From NCBI GenBank assembly GCA_030704615.1, contig CM060731.1, positions 36,952,001 to 37,016,000 of the forward strand: a stretch of DNA of 64,000 nt, given 5' to 3'. This stretch comes from Takakia lepidozioides. Its lineage: Eukaryota; Streptophyta; Takakiopsida; Takakiales; Takakiaceae. Shown one piece after another: positions 32,301-43,988 of the stretch. Position numbers and translations under genes: made by a program. The notes under the pieces were generated by a model, which was not told where the DNA came from, ran no database searches, and saw only the letters and a program-made list of their open reading frames with translations. Each line of letters begins with the position of its first letter. Within the stretch, counting starts at the first letter, position 1.

Positions 32301-34289
32301 CAGCAGGAAAACACCCAGGGGGCCACACCTCGTCCGAAAATTCACAAGGGCCAGCGCTCCGGGGGGTCGGCTGCGAAGAGATCACTATACGAGGATGCAC
32401 TTGGCAGACCCTACCGTGCGGTGCACATTGCGGGCAGGGAAGTCCTCAAAACACCCACAATTGTGGAGTGTGTTAATGAAAATTTCATAACTGCTCTGAC
32501 CAGAAGGCAAGAGATAACGAGATTGAGGAAGGCGATCGAGGCCCACCAGGGGAAGGGGAAGAGGAAGGCCACTGGCAATGATATGGAGGACACTCCTGGC
32601 TACACAAAGATGATGGAGTATTTTGTGGCGATGAGCCACGGCAAAAAGAGCACAGTCGGGGGCAGGGCGGTGTGAAAGCCTCCATCGACATGATCCTTGT
32701 GGATATCCCGGATGGGCAGGAGATACTGGGGCTGGGCTCAGTTCCCTGGTGGAACAAGTACGACAAAAGATACTGGAGCCACACATTCGGGTTCGCAGCC
32801 AACATGTTGGACGACGTTGGCTGTGTTGTTGTGCTAGCAGTCGATGGAGAAGTCACTGAGAATGATATCAAAGTATGGACGGGGAGAAGTGCAGCACCCA
32901 TCCTGAAAAAGATCTGGACTTGCATCAACACGCAGGGTCTTCTCAACGATGGCCAGAAGGTATGTTGTGTGGTTCTCCTCTGCTATGTCAATTTCTGCGC
33001 CGAAATTGCCCCTGTACGTGTAGGCCACCTCTGACGTTTTCATTTCCTTCTCTGCAGACTCTTATCTTTCAGGCATTTTGCTTCGTGAAGGAACATTTGA
33101 AATTCAAATTACGTGAAGCAGGAAGACTTGTTGATTCCACAGTTGATCCACTGGAGTATAACGTCCTTTCAACCATGTGGGAGAGAAGGACATTCTTTGT
33201 GATTTGTCGGGCAAGCCATGGATGTATGGCAGGACCAGGAGTCCTGCATTCATCCAGACGCTCATGGAAACGTGTACGGATGTTGAAGGCAGGGTCCTTG
33301 ACGTCACTGCAAATACAAGTGAGAACGTTAATTGAATGCGGCACCGAAATTGACACCATTTCCGTTTCTGTATGTTTGCTTGTGCGAGGAAGCGACTCAT
33401 TCTTGAGTTTGGCTGTGGTTGTGTCGTATGAATTCGCAGGTGCCTGTATGTGGGCGGGAAGGATGTCGAACCGATTTGTGTTCTCATTTGAGAGGGATAC
33501 GGCCTTGTACGATTACAATTTGGCGGGCCTTCAGTGTCTGCCTCCGACTGAGGATCCCAAAAACGCAGAAGAGGACGTGGAAGGAGAGGAGGAAGATGAA
33601 GAGGAGGAAGTCCGGGAAATTCGTTCGATGCAGGGGCGCCCGAAGCCACTTCCCCCAATGCCTGTCTTTGAGTGAGTTGCACCATAGTAAGTGTATTGGT
33701 TTCGGTTGTAGGGACCATGCAACCTGCCGATGATTCCCTGTTTGAATTCTCTAATGTACTTCATTCTATGTTTGTGCGTACACTCAGCCTTGCAGAGTCG
33801 TCCGACGAGGAGAAGCTGGGAGACTTGCTCGAATCGGACCCTGTTGCAGAGGAGGAGACAGAATCGCATCGGCCATTCTTTGCCAGAAAATCGTTTCTCG
33901 CGAGTCCCCAGAAGCCCTTTTTTCTACCAACCTATGCAGACACGGCTGCCAAAGAAGCCATCAGGAGGAGAGGATAGGCCTACTCGGTTAGAGCAATTGA
34001 CATACGGGAATGAGCAGAGAATTATAATGAGGCGTGAGGCCAAACATAGAATTGTGAAAGGCAGAGTAGGAAGTTCGTAATAGAATCCGCGTCCGAGAGC
34101 GAGGGGAATGTTGAGGACACTTCCGCACCCAGGTGGACAGTTCCGGCTGGTGAGGATGGTATTTTTGAGGGGAGGGCTTCTCAGAGTAACAGCGGTAGCG
34201 GCAGTGCAGGTTCGGAGGCAGGTGGAAGGCAGCCATCCTTGCATGAGGGCGGGGATGCATCGGACAATGATAGCGGATCCTCACCATAG
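29350..34289 (+). pseudogene. Copy C: ParB-like / DNA-methyltransferase-like gene, most complete copy
   Basis: Exons with GT-AG borders: 29350-30391, 30533-30722, 30814-31098, 31183-31302, 31383-31597, 31821-32959, 33058-33318, 33440-33671, and a last part from about 33710 to the stop at 34287-34289. Intron positions match copy A. The product has a charged leader, a ParB-like domain (VPLCRMVSLPVV ... FFVWDGNHRMLAW), central helices, a Lys-rich linker, the VDIPDGQE segment, a motif I-like GRVLDVTANT plus CMWAGRMSNRFVFSFE, and an acidic Ser-rich tail. Breaks: TAG at 31479-31481, and single-base frame changes near 32215, 32655 and 33168. The Gly-rich loop of motif I is degenerate here (VTANT for FTCGTG of B). 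Confidence 0.72.
29950..30391 (+). other. ParB/sulfiredoxin-like domain of copy C (uninterrupted)
   Basis: Unlike copy A, no stop interrupts the domain. Key residues: DIDRLKHNFREGYRRGS, then FFVWDGNHRMLAWTEYI, then a strand DCIVVKVD and a helix LLKGAMADI. The DGNHR loop is the main signature. Confidence 0.62.
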
Positions 34290-34973
34290 CAAAGTCTCAT
34301 TTGGATCCTTTTGTTGTACAGTTCTGAAACACTTAATGAAAATATTGACGATTTGAAAAATCATTGTGTTCAGACTGCTTGTCCATTCCCTACATTTCTT
34401 CCGCCAACCAAAATCTATAATATAAAGCAGAAGAGACGCAAACTTCAGTGAAGAACCCTACAAGTAATTTATGCACACCATCGAGCCGGGAACTTGAAGC
34501 CATGAAAACCCTGCCGTTTCTAACATTCATATTGGGAAATTTGGCGCCGAAATAGCCCAGTTCGCGCCTTCGTTATATGGGCCTCAAAAATTCCACGGAT
34601 GAATTACTGCACCAAAATATTGCGATGGAAGCCTTCAGCACAAGGCACTTCACCACATTCCACTTGGGTATTTCGGCGCCGAAATTGCCCGTTCTGCGCC
34701 TTTAAATACCGCACTATATCACATTTTAAGAGGTAATTTCGGTGCCGAAATACCCCGGTGGATGTCTTCAAAACACCATTTTAGCACACTGCTCTTGGGA
34801 ATAACGGCGCCGAAATTCCTCATTCCGCATCCTGGACCAGGAGAAACAGACCCTATTACCGAGGTAAGAGGACATAACACCGTCAATAAAGGCAGGAAAA
34901 TTCCAATTCCGCGGATGCCCGCTCATGAGCTCATAGGCTCATAGGCTCATGGGCTCATGCGCTCATGAAATAG
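34290..34973 (+). repeat. 3' flank and CTCATG terminus of copy C
   Basis: P3-type palindromes (GGCGCCGAAAT) occur at about 34543, 34677 and 34806. The last 57 bases are GCTCATG/GCTCATAG repeats ending GCTCATGAAATAG at 34961-34973, after which reverse-strand G3 gag sequence begins. The segment 34797-34950 is nearly identical to 46910-47057, which has different flanks. Confidence 0.7.
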
Positions 34974-37367
34974 TAAACCTCCCTCATCCACTGTATTATG
35001 GGGTAACATATCCACTTTCTTTTGCAACTCTGGTCTTAGTCCACTCACAAACCAAGTCTTCTGTAAACCTGGTGCTGGTACTGCAACCAGCTTTTTCATC
35101 ATCAATTCCATCTTTTCCATATACTCCTCAACAGTTTCATGCTTCTTTTGCTTTAACTATTGTAAACTTCCATACACTTCATCCTCAGTTTTACTTGTCC
35201 TAAACCTATTTCGGAATGTTGTATTCAAGCCATTCCAGGTTAGGAAATGATTATCAGGGAATCTTGCATACCATTCACTTGCTTTCTTGATAAGTGAACA
35301 AGGAAACAATCTCATCTTGGCATCATCGCCATTCTCATTGTTCACTATACACATGTGCTCAAATTGGCTAATGTGTACATCGGGATCCTTTTTCCTGAAA
35401 TATATTGGAAAAGGTGGTTTTGCCCGTGTTGGTGTGTAACGCCATCTGTGGCCCTACCTTCTGCCCACTGACAGGTACTTGCACCTTTGCTGGTGCCGGT
35501 CCTTCAGGACCTGGTTGTTGTGATGGATCTTCCACAAGTGGTGGCCCTTGAGCACTCTCTGCTACTGGCCCCACGATATTCACAGTATTCCAGCTCCAGT
35601 TGCACTACTTCCCACACTCCCTGTTCCCCCCAGAGCCAGATCCAGGCAGCCCGCCTGATCCCCCTGAGCCGACACCTTCGTTGGCCTGTGATCCAAGTGC
35701 TCCACTTGATCCAGGTCCAACGGGTTGGGATGCCTGGTTGTAGTCTCAACCTCAGCTGTTGGGTCTACTTTTTTCATACTCTTCATCTTCCAATTTCTTC
35801 TCTCTATTTTCATCCTCCAAGTTCTGCCCTTGGGTTTCTTCTTCACTCATGTAACTCAACTGCAATGGTGTTGGAGAGTCTGAACTCTCCGTTGGCTCTG
35901 CCACATCCTCTCCTCCTTCTTCACCTTCCGCTTCAGAAACTGGAGTTCCTGCTTTTGGTGTTCCATGCCAACTCTTATCAAAGATTTCTGTCAAATCTTT
36001 TATCCAGGGATGTACCTCAGATCTTTCACCTCGTGATTGATCTTCCTCCTGTACCAATTCCCTTAATCTTTCTTGCAAAGAAAAGGAAGGAGTGGCATCC
36101 AACTCTAGTTCTTCGGTATGGGTGATGTACTCTCTGATCTTAATGGTGTGAGAGGTCCAGATGATTCTCCTATGTCTATTCCTCTCTCCCAAAGATATGG
36201 ATAATTAGCTTTCAGATAGCTTTCTCTTTTGCTGAATATCTCTGGCGTCTAGCTTCTCTTCATCATCATGTCCCATGTCTTTCATTTCTTTTAATGTGGC
36301 AATAACCACAACTCTTCTTGTAATATCTCTCGTATATGCCTGGGTTTCTTTCAAGCTTCAATGCACCCTTGGCTATACTAGAAGTCTCCGTTACCATATA
36401 ACCATATGGCAAAACAAGTCTGGAAAGCTGTTCTTGGTGTGAGTTTGATCCACAAAATATCCTTTGGAATCCAATTCTTTACCAGTACAAGCTCTTCATG
36501 CATATGAGTATAAACATTCACCTTTCTTTCCTCCCAGCCTTCAAACTCTACTTGCTTAATGGATAGCAATGCTATCACATAAACCAATGTTGGTAACCAA
36601 CGTGTCTTCCTCTACAGGCCACCTGATAAATCTTTATCACTCCTTTCTCCAGACCCCACTTAGGGTCAGCATCATGCACTCTCTTAAGAATGTTTTCTTT
36701 ACAACCGTCTGGCAATTCCAAGAACCTCTGAAAGAATCGTTTGGACAATCTTTCCTTCTCAGTTTCACAAGGAATTTGATTCACATCAAATTCTTTAATT
36801 CTCCAACCACCATGATCCCACAGATGCCTGTCACATCTGGTTGTTCATGACCCAGTTCCCCAGTATGGTCGCCAAATGTCGCGCGGGCTTTTACTCACCC
36901 ATCCCTTCGCTATCCGAGGCGGAAACTCCAAGATAGAAGAGTTGGAAATCTCTAAGCACTCAGCCCGCTCAGAACAATTAGTCATGACCTACAGCTAGTG
37001 TATCATGGGGGTGTTTCCTATTGTTTTCCTTCCCGCATTCATGTTAGCTAGTTACCTTACTGTTGGTAATTAAGTATCAGTTTGCTTCAGCAATCTATCG
37101 GATTCCATCAACTCATCCATTCATTCCACAGCTTCACTCAGATCTCTCTACACAGTGTGAGTATGAAGTATGTATCAGATTAATATCTATCAAGTATCAG
37201 GGCTGAAGCCATGGAGTCTCTAATCTGCTCTACATTACAACTCTACTGCCTGCATTCATCAAGCATCAACAGATCGTCCTCCTCCTACTCCATGCCTCCC
37301 TCTTTCTGCTCAGAGATGCCTCTTTGCCTCATTTCCCCCTAGTGATGTCTGAAGTCCCCCCAAGAAG
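34974..37367 (-). mobile_element. G3 fragment, minus strand (LTR, leader, gag)
   Basis: Going leftward from the gap: LTR (37367-36874, ending TGTCGCGCGG as seen on plus), the TTTGGCGACCATACTGGGG-like primer site, the leader ORF (about 36840-36310), the acidic N-terminal gag region (36192-35500) and the gag capsid domain (about 35400-34980: SEWYARFPDNHFLTW). Frames are broken in several places. It stops at the terminus of copy C, so either the copy C unit inserted into it or the two were joined later. Confidence 0.85.
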
Positions 37368-37867
37368 NNNNNNNNNNNNNNNNNNNNNNNNNNNNNNNNN
37401 NNNNNNNNNNNNNNNNNNNNNNNNNNNNNNNNNNNNNNNNNNNNNNNNNNNNNNNNNNNNNNNNNNNNNNNNNNNNNNNNNNNNNNNNNNNNNNNNNNNN
37501 NNNNNNNNNNNNNNNNNNNNNNNNNNNNNNNNNNNNNNNNNNNNNNNNNNNNNNNNNNNNNNNNNNNNNNNNNNNNNNNNNNNNNNNNNNNNNNNNNNNN
37601 NNNNNNNNNNNNNNNNNNNNNNNNNNNNNNNNNNNNNNNNNNNNNNNNNNNNNNNNNNNNNNNNNNNNNNNNNNNNNNNNNNNNNNNNNNNNNNNNNNNN
37701 NNNNNNNNNNNNNNNNNNNNNNNNNNNNNNNNNNNNNNNNNNNNNNNNNNNNNNNNNNNNNNNNNNNNNNNNNNNNNNNNNNNNNNNNNNNNNNNNNNNN
37801 NNNNNNNNNNNNNNNNNNNNNNNNNNNNNNNNNNNNNNNNNNNNNNNNNNNNNNNNNNNNNNNNNNN
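37368..37867. other. Assembly gap of 500 N
   Basis: Exactly 500 N, probably a placeholder of unknown true length. It lies between G3 LTR sequence and the pol end of the second G1 copy, so the 5' end of that G1 copy is unseen. Confidence 0.99.
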
Positions 37868-39085
37868 CGTGATACGTTGAGGTATGCTACCATACGTGGT
37901 GGGGGCTATCGTCCTGGGGTTCGGAGATTCAACCCTGGTGACTATGTCTATCTGCAGCAGACTGCTCCTACGACCCTGGATGTGACTGCAGGACGTGTGA
38001 TTTTGAGGGTTCGAGAGGTCTTGCCCTCATGCGTCTTGGTCTTGGAGGGTCGGGATGGCATAACTTGGAAGGACCATGTGCGTAATGTGCGCCATGTCAC
38101 CTTCCGAATGTCGATGGCAGGGTTGACCCAAACCTGGCAGTGGTATCTGCAGGTTTGAGGTGCATGTTGTGTGGGTCTGCTAAAGGCGCAGCCACCATGC
38201 TGGTGTTGTGATCGATGCTCTAGAGGTTGGCATATGGGTGCTTGACTCCACCTCTTGAGATGGTTCCAGATGGGGATTGGTTATGTCCACAATGCATTGG
38301 ATAGTGGGAGTGGATACAACCATGGGAGGCTAACAAGCAACGCAAGGCCCAGCTACAGGAGACCTTGAATACACGAAGTCCTGGCTCAAGTTCACAGATT
38401 GCAAGACGGCGACTAACGATGGGGCTACTCTTGTACCCGGCCTCTTGGTCTATAGAGTTTGAGTACGATCGGGACAGTGATAGAGGACTTAGTATGGCTA
38501 TTACGTCTTGTAGCTATCTGGAGGTAGAGGGACCTATCCACCAGCTAGGGGGGCGATTGTGGTAGACTACTTTATTGTGCATATATGTGTGGTGTGGTTT
38601 GGACAGCGATGTAGTTGTGTAGCGATATGTATGCGCACGACAGCTGTCAAGTTAAATAAGCACAGTGTGAAAACAGCTAGCATAAAACTAGTTATTTGTA
38701 TTTAACACTTGGATTTAGGTCAAGTGTTAAATCAGGTGTCAAGTTTAGTTCGACACCTGGTCCGTCTTATCTTCACGAGAGCGGCAGTCGCGCGGCTCAT
38801 CTCTCTCGAGTTGAGCCTGCGCGACCGAGCTCCTGCATTCTTCAGATCTGAGTGTGCTTATGATGGGAGTGTAGGTTGTTGTGGGGTGGAGTCCCCATAG
38901 CTTGGGGTGCCCCTGGCTCGACTATTATCTTAAAGAGTGATGTTGAGGGATTGCATATTTCTTGTGTTGAGAGTGTGTCCTTTTCTAGTTTGGTTATCAT
39001 TGTGGTAGACTACTTTATTGTGCATATATGTGTGGTGTGGTTTGGACAGCGATGTAGTTGTGTAGCGATATGTATGCGCACGACA
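37868..39085 (+). mobile_element. G1 second copy (pol end, PHD remnant, 3' LTR)
   Basis: The sequence matches 2742-3964. The integrase tail frame (37877-38158) leaves the PHD frame because one base is missing near 38086; further indels follow near 38205 and 38236, so the PHD finger cannot be translated. The LTR-like region 38558-39085 again has 85-bp ends duplicated. It ends inside ORF3 of G3b: the next base continues at the point matching 58543 of complete G3, so this element inserted into G3b. Confidence 0.88.
38558..39085 (+). repeat. Putative 3' LTR of second G1 copy
   Basis: 528 bp, TG...CA, with 85-bp direct repeats at 38558-38642 and 39001-39085. It confirms that the duplicated-end structure belongs to the family and not to one insertion. 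Confidence 0.65.
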
Positions 39086-41146
39086 AGCAGGACTTGGGAA
39101 ATACAGAAGCGGCTTTGCAATTGGCCAAGGAACAATTGATTGAGGCAGGCCTCGCGCAAGACCAGTTGCACGAAGCACATAAGCAACAGCTATACCAAAT
39201 GCAGGTGCAGCATGAAAGCAAGTTGCAAGAAGTGAATGCACTACATACGGAGTTGCAAACAGTGCATGACAGGATGACGATACAATGTGCTACATTCACA
39301 ACTATGCTTGACCAATCTACAAAAGAAATAAACAGTCAAGCGGAAAAATGTACGAAGGCAGAAGAAGAGAATGTTGAGCAAATGAAACTCATTGTCGATA
39401 TGAAGAATACAATCTGTCGCAATGAGGATGCTTTCAAGCAATATAGGCAGGTTGAAGCTGATCAAGAGAAGCACATCGTGGAGTTGCACCAAACGATCAT
39501 GGCCAATAGAAATGAAATCGCGGTCAATAACAAGGCTTGGAGGGAAGCTAATAATCTGGCTGCTGCTTATGCAAATTTGGTTGAACCTCAGGCGAAGCGC
39601 ATGGAGGCTTTACAACAGCAGTTAGAAGTGTACAAGCTAAGAGAGGAGCAAACTCTCAGGGGAACCACAAGCAACTTAGTGGATAACAGCCTTATGCAGG
39701 TCTGGTTAGCACAAGGGCCAGTAGAGGGCAAAGCACCACGAAAACTCAACCAAAGCGAGATGAATGAGCTCAGACTACAAGTGCAGAACATTGCCACAAC
39801 TACTATAGACAATGTCTATAGTAGAATAGCAGAGTTACAGGAGGATGTAGACGGACTGCAGACTCAAGTGGAGGACCTCACTTCAAACATTGACAAAAGA
39901 GTCTATATCCCTCAGGAATAGCTAATGGCTTCTTATTTACAAGCCAGAACTTTGGCTTTTCAGTCTTCACAGGAGGTGCATGAGATGCCAATGATACAAG
40001 AGCCAGTACCACCAACACCACAACAAGTCACTGTACCAGTAGCTGAACCTATTGTTACTACAACCACACCACAGCCACCACAGCCTGAGGTATGGGGCAA
40101 TGCTGCTTTTAACCCACCTAAAACTCCAGCTGCAAGGGAGTACAGTAGGGCTATGATTATGCCCTTCAACCAAATTCCCATCATGTTGGATTTGGCTTGG
40201 AAAGAATTTAGTCCTCCGTAGTCATTCGCACATTACTACCAAATCATGCGCATCTGGCTGCCAGTGGCAACTAGGACTAAAGTTCTTCCGAACATCGATC
40301 AATTGAGGATCATCACTTTGCACAGTACTGGCACGAGGCAGGTACCATGTTGAGGGAATTAATTGCTTTCCAGGTTGTACATGGACTCATTTATACCAAG
40401 ACCAAGGAGGTAGCAAGTATTGTCATGGGATGCGGGTTATACTACGCTGTTTGTTTTCTGGTACGTTATCACATTGAGCAACAAAAGATGCAAACACGCT
40501 TTCTGAGTTATTACAGTGGAGATCATTGGGTATTACCTTCGGTGCCACCTCATATGTACCTATATGACCCAAAAGTTATGATGCAAAAGGATTCTCAAAT
40601 TCGTTCATGGTTTCAAGCGGCCTGGAACAATTTGTCAACACAGAAATTCGGCATTGATGATATTTTCTATAAGGGACATGTGGCATGGAAATACTTGCAC
40701 GCTGCATTGGTACCCCACTCACCTGGACAGACAAAGAGCTCAGTGTCTACATCAATTTTGCTGTTCAGCGGTTACACCAAGTTGTAAAATATAAACTTCC
40801 AGACATGGTAGGACAACATTGTATGCCCCAGAGGATTCCACAAAAAGTTCGAAAATTAAAACACCTGAGAGGCAATGAAGATTCTGATACAACTATTTCT
40901 TCACCGAATTCTTTTGACATGGGAGAAGACTATGCAGTTCAGATGGCAGAGAAGAAGCGACGGGGGTCTCCTATGCCGGAAAGGTTACCTCGATATCAGC
41001 CTCCAGAGGGCCTCACTTATCCAGGTAGTGATCAACCATCTCCGTCAACCAGAGACAGACCTCGGGCTCGTACACACAGTCCGCCACGAAACTCTCAACG
41101 TCAAAAAGGTGCTCACTCACAAAGGTTTGCTAATCGAAATCAGTAA
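39086..41146 (+). pseudogene. G3b ORF3 (coiled-coil and C-terminal part), 5' cut by G1
   Basis: It matches 58543-60606 of complete G3. The first part is a long coiled coil with heptad-like Leu, Gln and Glu (QLAKEQLIEAGLAQDQLHEA onward). It ends at TAG 39919-39921 where complete G3 has a Gln codon. The second frame continues to TAG near 40220, again Gln in complete G3. A frame break follows near 40300 and then the C-terminal part to 41146. The N-terminal half is outside, beyond the G1 insertion and gap. Confidence 0.75.
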
Positions 41147-41184
41147 ACCGTGAGGACACGGCTTTTTGAGGGGGGAAGGGGTAA

Positions 41185-42070
41185 TGTTAGAGGACTGTCG
41201 GGGACTTAGACACTTATACGGAATCTGTAGGGTACCCTTAATTTTTGCACAGACTGAGACCAACATGAGCCTTAGGGGTGACAACAGCGCACTGTAGGGG
41301 GGGGGGGTTACACAGCCCGTCACAGTCGTCATAGCCGACACAGCCAACACAGCCCGTCACAGCCACACAGCCAAACACAGTCGCACAGCCAGTCACAGCC
41401 CGTCACAGTTTCGCACAGCCAGTCACAACTTGACACAGCTGTCACGATCATAGGGAACGGAGAGCAGGACAGGGAACGACTGTGGGAAACAACACCTGCG
41501 AAGGGAACATGTTAGTTCACAGACGACGGTTAGTGAGGGAAACGGTTAGAACCACGGGTAGGAAGATAAAGGGAGAAGCGGGGAATTTTGGGGATATCAT
41601 TCGGAGGAGGACTTCTTGGTCATGGAGGAGAGGGGATCGGGCAGAGATGAAGAACGGAAGTGAAGATAGAGAGATGATGAGTAGATGCTTGATATATGCA
41701 AGGCTGTAATGATATTGTAGAGCAGATTAGAGACACAATGGCTTCGGCCTGATACCTGATAAATCATAATCGGATACTTTTACGATACAATCACACTGTG
41801 TAGAGAGATCTGAGTGAAGCTGTGGAATGAATGGATGAGTTGATGGAATCCAATAGATTGATAAAGCAAACTGATACTTAATTATCAATGGTAAGATAGC
41901 CAACATGAATGCCAAAAGGGAAACAAATAGGAAACACCCCCATGATACACTAGTTGTAGGTCATGACTGATTGTTTTGCGCGGGCTGAGTACTTAGAGAT
42001 TTCCAACTCTTCTATCTTGGAGTTTCCGCCTCGAATAGCGAAGGGATGGGTGAGTAAAAGCCGTGCGACA
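41185..42070 (+). repeat. 3' LTR of G3b
   Basis: It starts TGTTAGAGGACT after a GGGGGGAAGGGGTAA purine tract and ends GCCGTGCGACA; 886 bp. It is more diverged from the G3 LTRs than they are from each other, so this copy is older. Its right flank is array P1b, so G3b inserted into or beside that array. Confidence 0.9.
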
Positions 42071-42288
42071 ACCTGGCGGATGGAAATCATGCGCCGGATT
42101 TCCATCCATCCGCTCACAAGTAACCTGCATGACAGAAATTTGCAGCGCCGACTTACCTGGAGGATGGAAAACCGGCGCCGGATTTCCATCCATCCGCTCT
42201 TCGAATTACCTGCATGACGGAAATTTTGCGCGCCGACTTACCTGGCGGATGGAAATCCGGCGCCGGATTTCCATCCATCCGCCATTTT
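42071..42288. repeat. Array P1b (P1-type palindromes)
   Basis: Three units with GGATGGAAA(T/A)CC-GGCGCC-type centres and GGATTTCCATCCATCCGC arms, spaced about 70-90 bp, like 5930-6330. Confidence 0.85.
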
Positions 42289-43175
42289 TCCAGTTCAGGG
42301 CCCCGAAAATGGCTAAGTTCCTACGGTGGCTGGAACCGCAACTGGAAATTCGGCACCATTTTTCCAGTTCCGCGCCCTATCAGATCTGGGACTTAGCCAT
42401 TTTCGGCCCCGAACTGGAAAAATGGCGCCGAAACCAAAAAAAAAAAAACCTTTTTTTTCCCGTTCGGTGCCGAAAATGGCTAAGTCCCAGATCTGACTGG
42501 CACCAAAATCGGAAATTCGGCGCCATTTTTCCAGTTCTGGGCCCAGTCAGATCTGGGACTTAGCCATTTTCGGCCCCGAAATGGAAAAATGGCGCCATTT
42601 TTCCAGTTTAAGGCCCCGAAAATGGCTAAGTCCCTAGGGTGGCTGGAACCGCAACCGGAAATTCAGCGCCATTTTTCCAGTTCCACGCCCTGTCAGATCT
42701 GGGACTTAGCCATTTTTGGCCCCGAACTGGAAAAATGGCGCCATTTTTCCAGTTCGGGGCCGAAAATGGCTAAGTCCTTAGGGTGGCTGGCAGCAAAATC
42801 GGAAATTCGGCGCCATTTTTTCAGTTCCGGGCCCAGTCAGATCTGGGACTTAGCCATTTTCAGCCCCGAACTGGAAAAATGGCGCCGAAAAAAAAAAAAA
42901 AAAAAAAAAAAAAAACGCCATTTTTCCAGTTCGGGGCCGAAAATGGCTTAGTCCCTAGGGTGGTTGGCAGCAAAATCGGAAATTCGGCGCCATTTTTCCA
43001 GTTTCGGGCCCAGCCAGATCTGGGTCTTAGCCATTTTCAGCCCCAAAAATGGCTAAGTCCCTAGGGTGGCTGGAACCGCAACCGGAAATTCGGCGCCATT
43101 TTTCTAGTTCCGCGCCCAGTCAGTTCTGGGACTTAGCCATTTTCGGGCCCAACCTAGGAAAATGGTGCCGAAAAT
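42289..43175. repeat. Array P2b (P2-type hairpin repeats)
   Basis: Repeated GGAAATTCGGCGCCATTTTTCC and GGGACTTAGCCATTTTCGG elements, as in the introns of copies A and B, but with irregular spacing (about 106-177 bp between GGAAATTC starts at 42511, 42657, 42801, 42978 and 43084) and poly-A runs at 42436-42450 and 42889-42915. It abuts the end of exon 8 of fragment D1. Confidence 0.88.
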
Positions 43176-43766
43176 GGTTTACAAGTGAGTGGTCGCATTG
43201 TAAGTTGCCTCCTGATTTTGTGAAGCACCTCCCCTCGCTCTTTTATTTCATTGAAAGACCGTTTCTGCTTCTGCTGGTATTGACATTCTTCAAGTGGGTC
43301 TTACTGTAGGATGCCAAGTACTGTAGGAGGGACGTCTACACCGCAGTTCATGGGCAGGAGGAACGTGCATTTTTTTGCCAGGGGGGATTTCATGCCTAGT
43401 CCAGAAAGGGACTACATCCTTCCTACTTATGTTGCCCGGCTTGCTTCGGTGTCCATTAGGAGGTGTTCCGAACCTAGTCGTGTACAGCAGATTTTAGACG
43501 AGGCAAGCCTCAAGAAAATGAAGATGAGGGAGGAGGCAGCAGCTATTAGAGCCCGTCAGGCTCGTAGATTTGTCTTGGATTCAGCTGAGGAAAGTGGGGG
43601 AGAAGATGCAGAAGATTCCCAGGAGGTGAGGTGGACAGTCCCCCAAGAGGACGGGATTTTTGAGAGGCATAGTGGAAGTGATGCATCACAGAGCTCGGAG
43701 GATGAGGGGGATGAGGGGGATGAGGAAGAAGGTGGGGCAAGTTCCTCGGAGGGTGTAGGAGAGTAG
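43176..43766 (+). pseudogene. Fragment D1: last exon of the methyltransferase-like family (A/B type)
   Basis: From the last codons of exon 8 (GTTTACAAG, then GTGAGT) through intron 8 to exon 9 (43311-43766), which reads as in copy A: MPST, FFARGDFMPSPERDYILPTY, acidic tail, stop. Everything upstream is replaced by array P2b. One codon (Gly) is missing relative to copy A in WTVPQ-EDGIF. Confidence 0.75.
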
Positions 43767-43928
43767 TGCCCATTCCGGCTATGACAGTTAAAACACACTT
43801 GTATAGACGTGGCTTGCCACAAAATTTGCAATAAAATGTTGCATTTCAAGTCCACTGGTGCCACATTCCAACTTCACATGACCCTATTTTCGTGCCTCCT
43901 AACCCTATTTCCGTGGACACACAATGGT

Positions 43929-43988
43929 CTGCTCATGCTTTTTTTTTTTCCGCTCATGCTCATGCCGCTCATGAAATAGCAGCCCCCG
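43929..43988 (+). repeat. CTCATG-repeat terminus of D1
   Basis: Same end as in copies A and B, here followed by GCCGAAATTGCCC from a C-type intron. This is the third independent junction at the same base. Confidence 0.7.

Noticed and set aside
37324-37893. Open frames spanning the N run
   Set aside because: They consist of undetermined bases.
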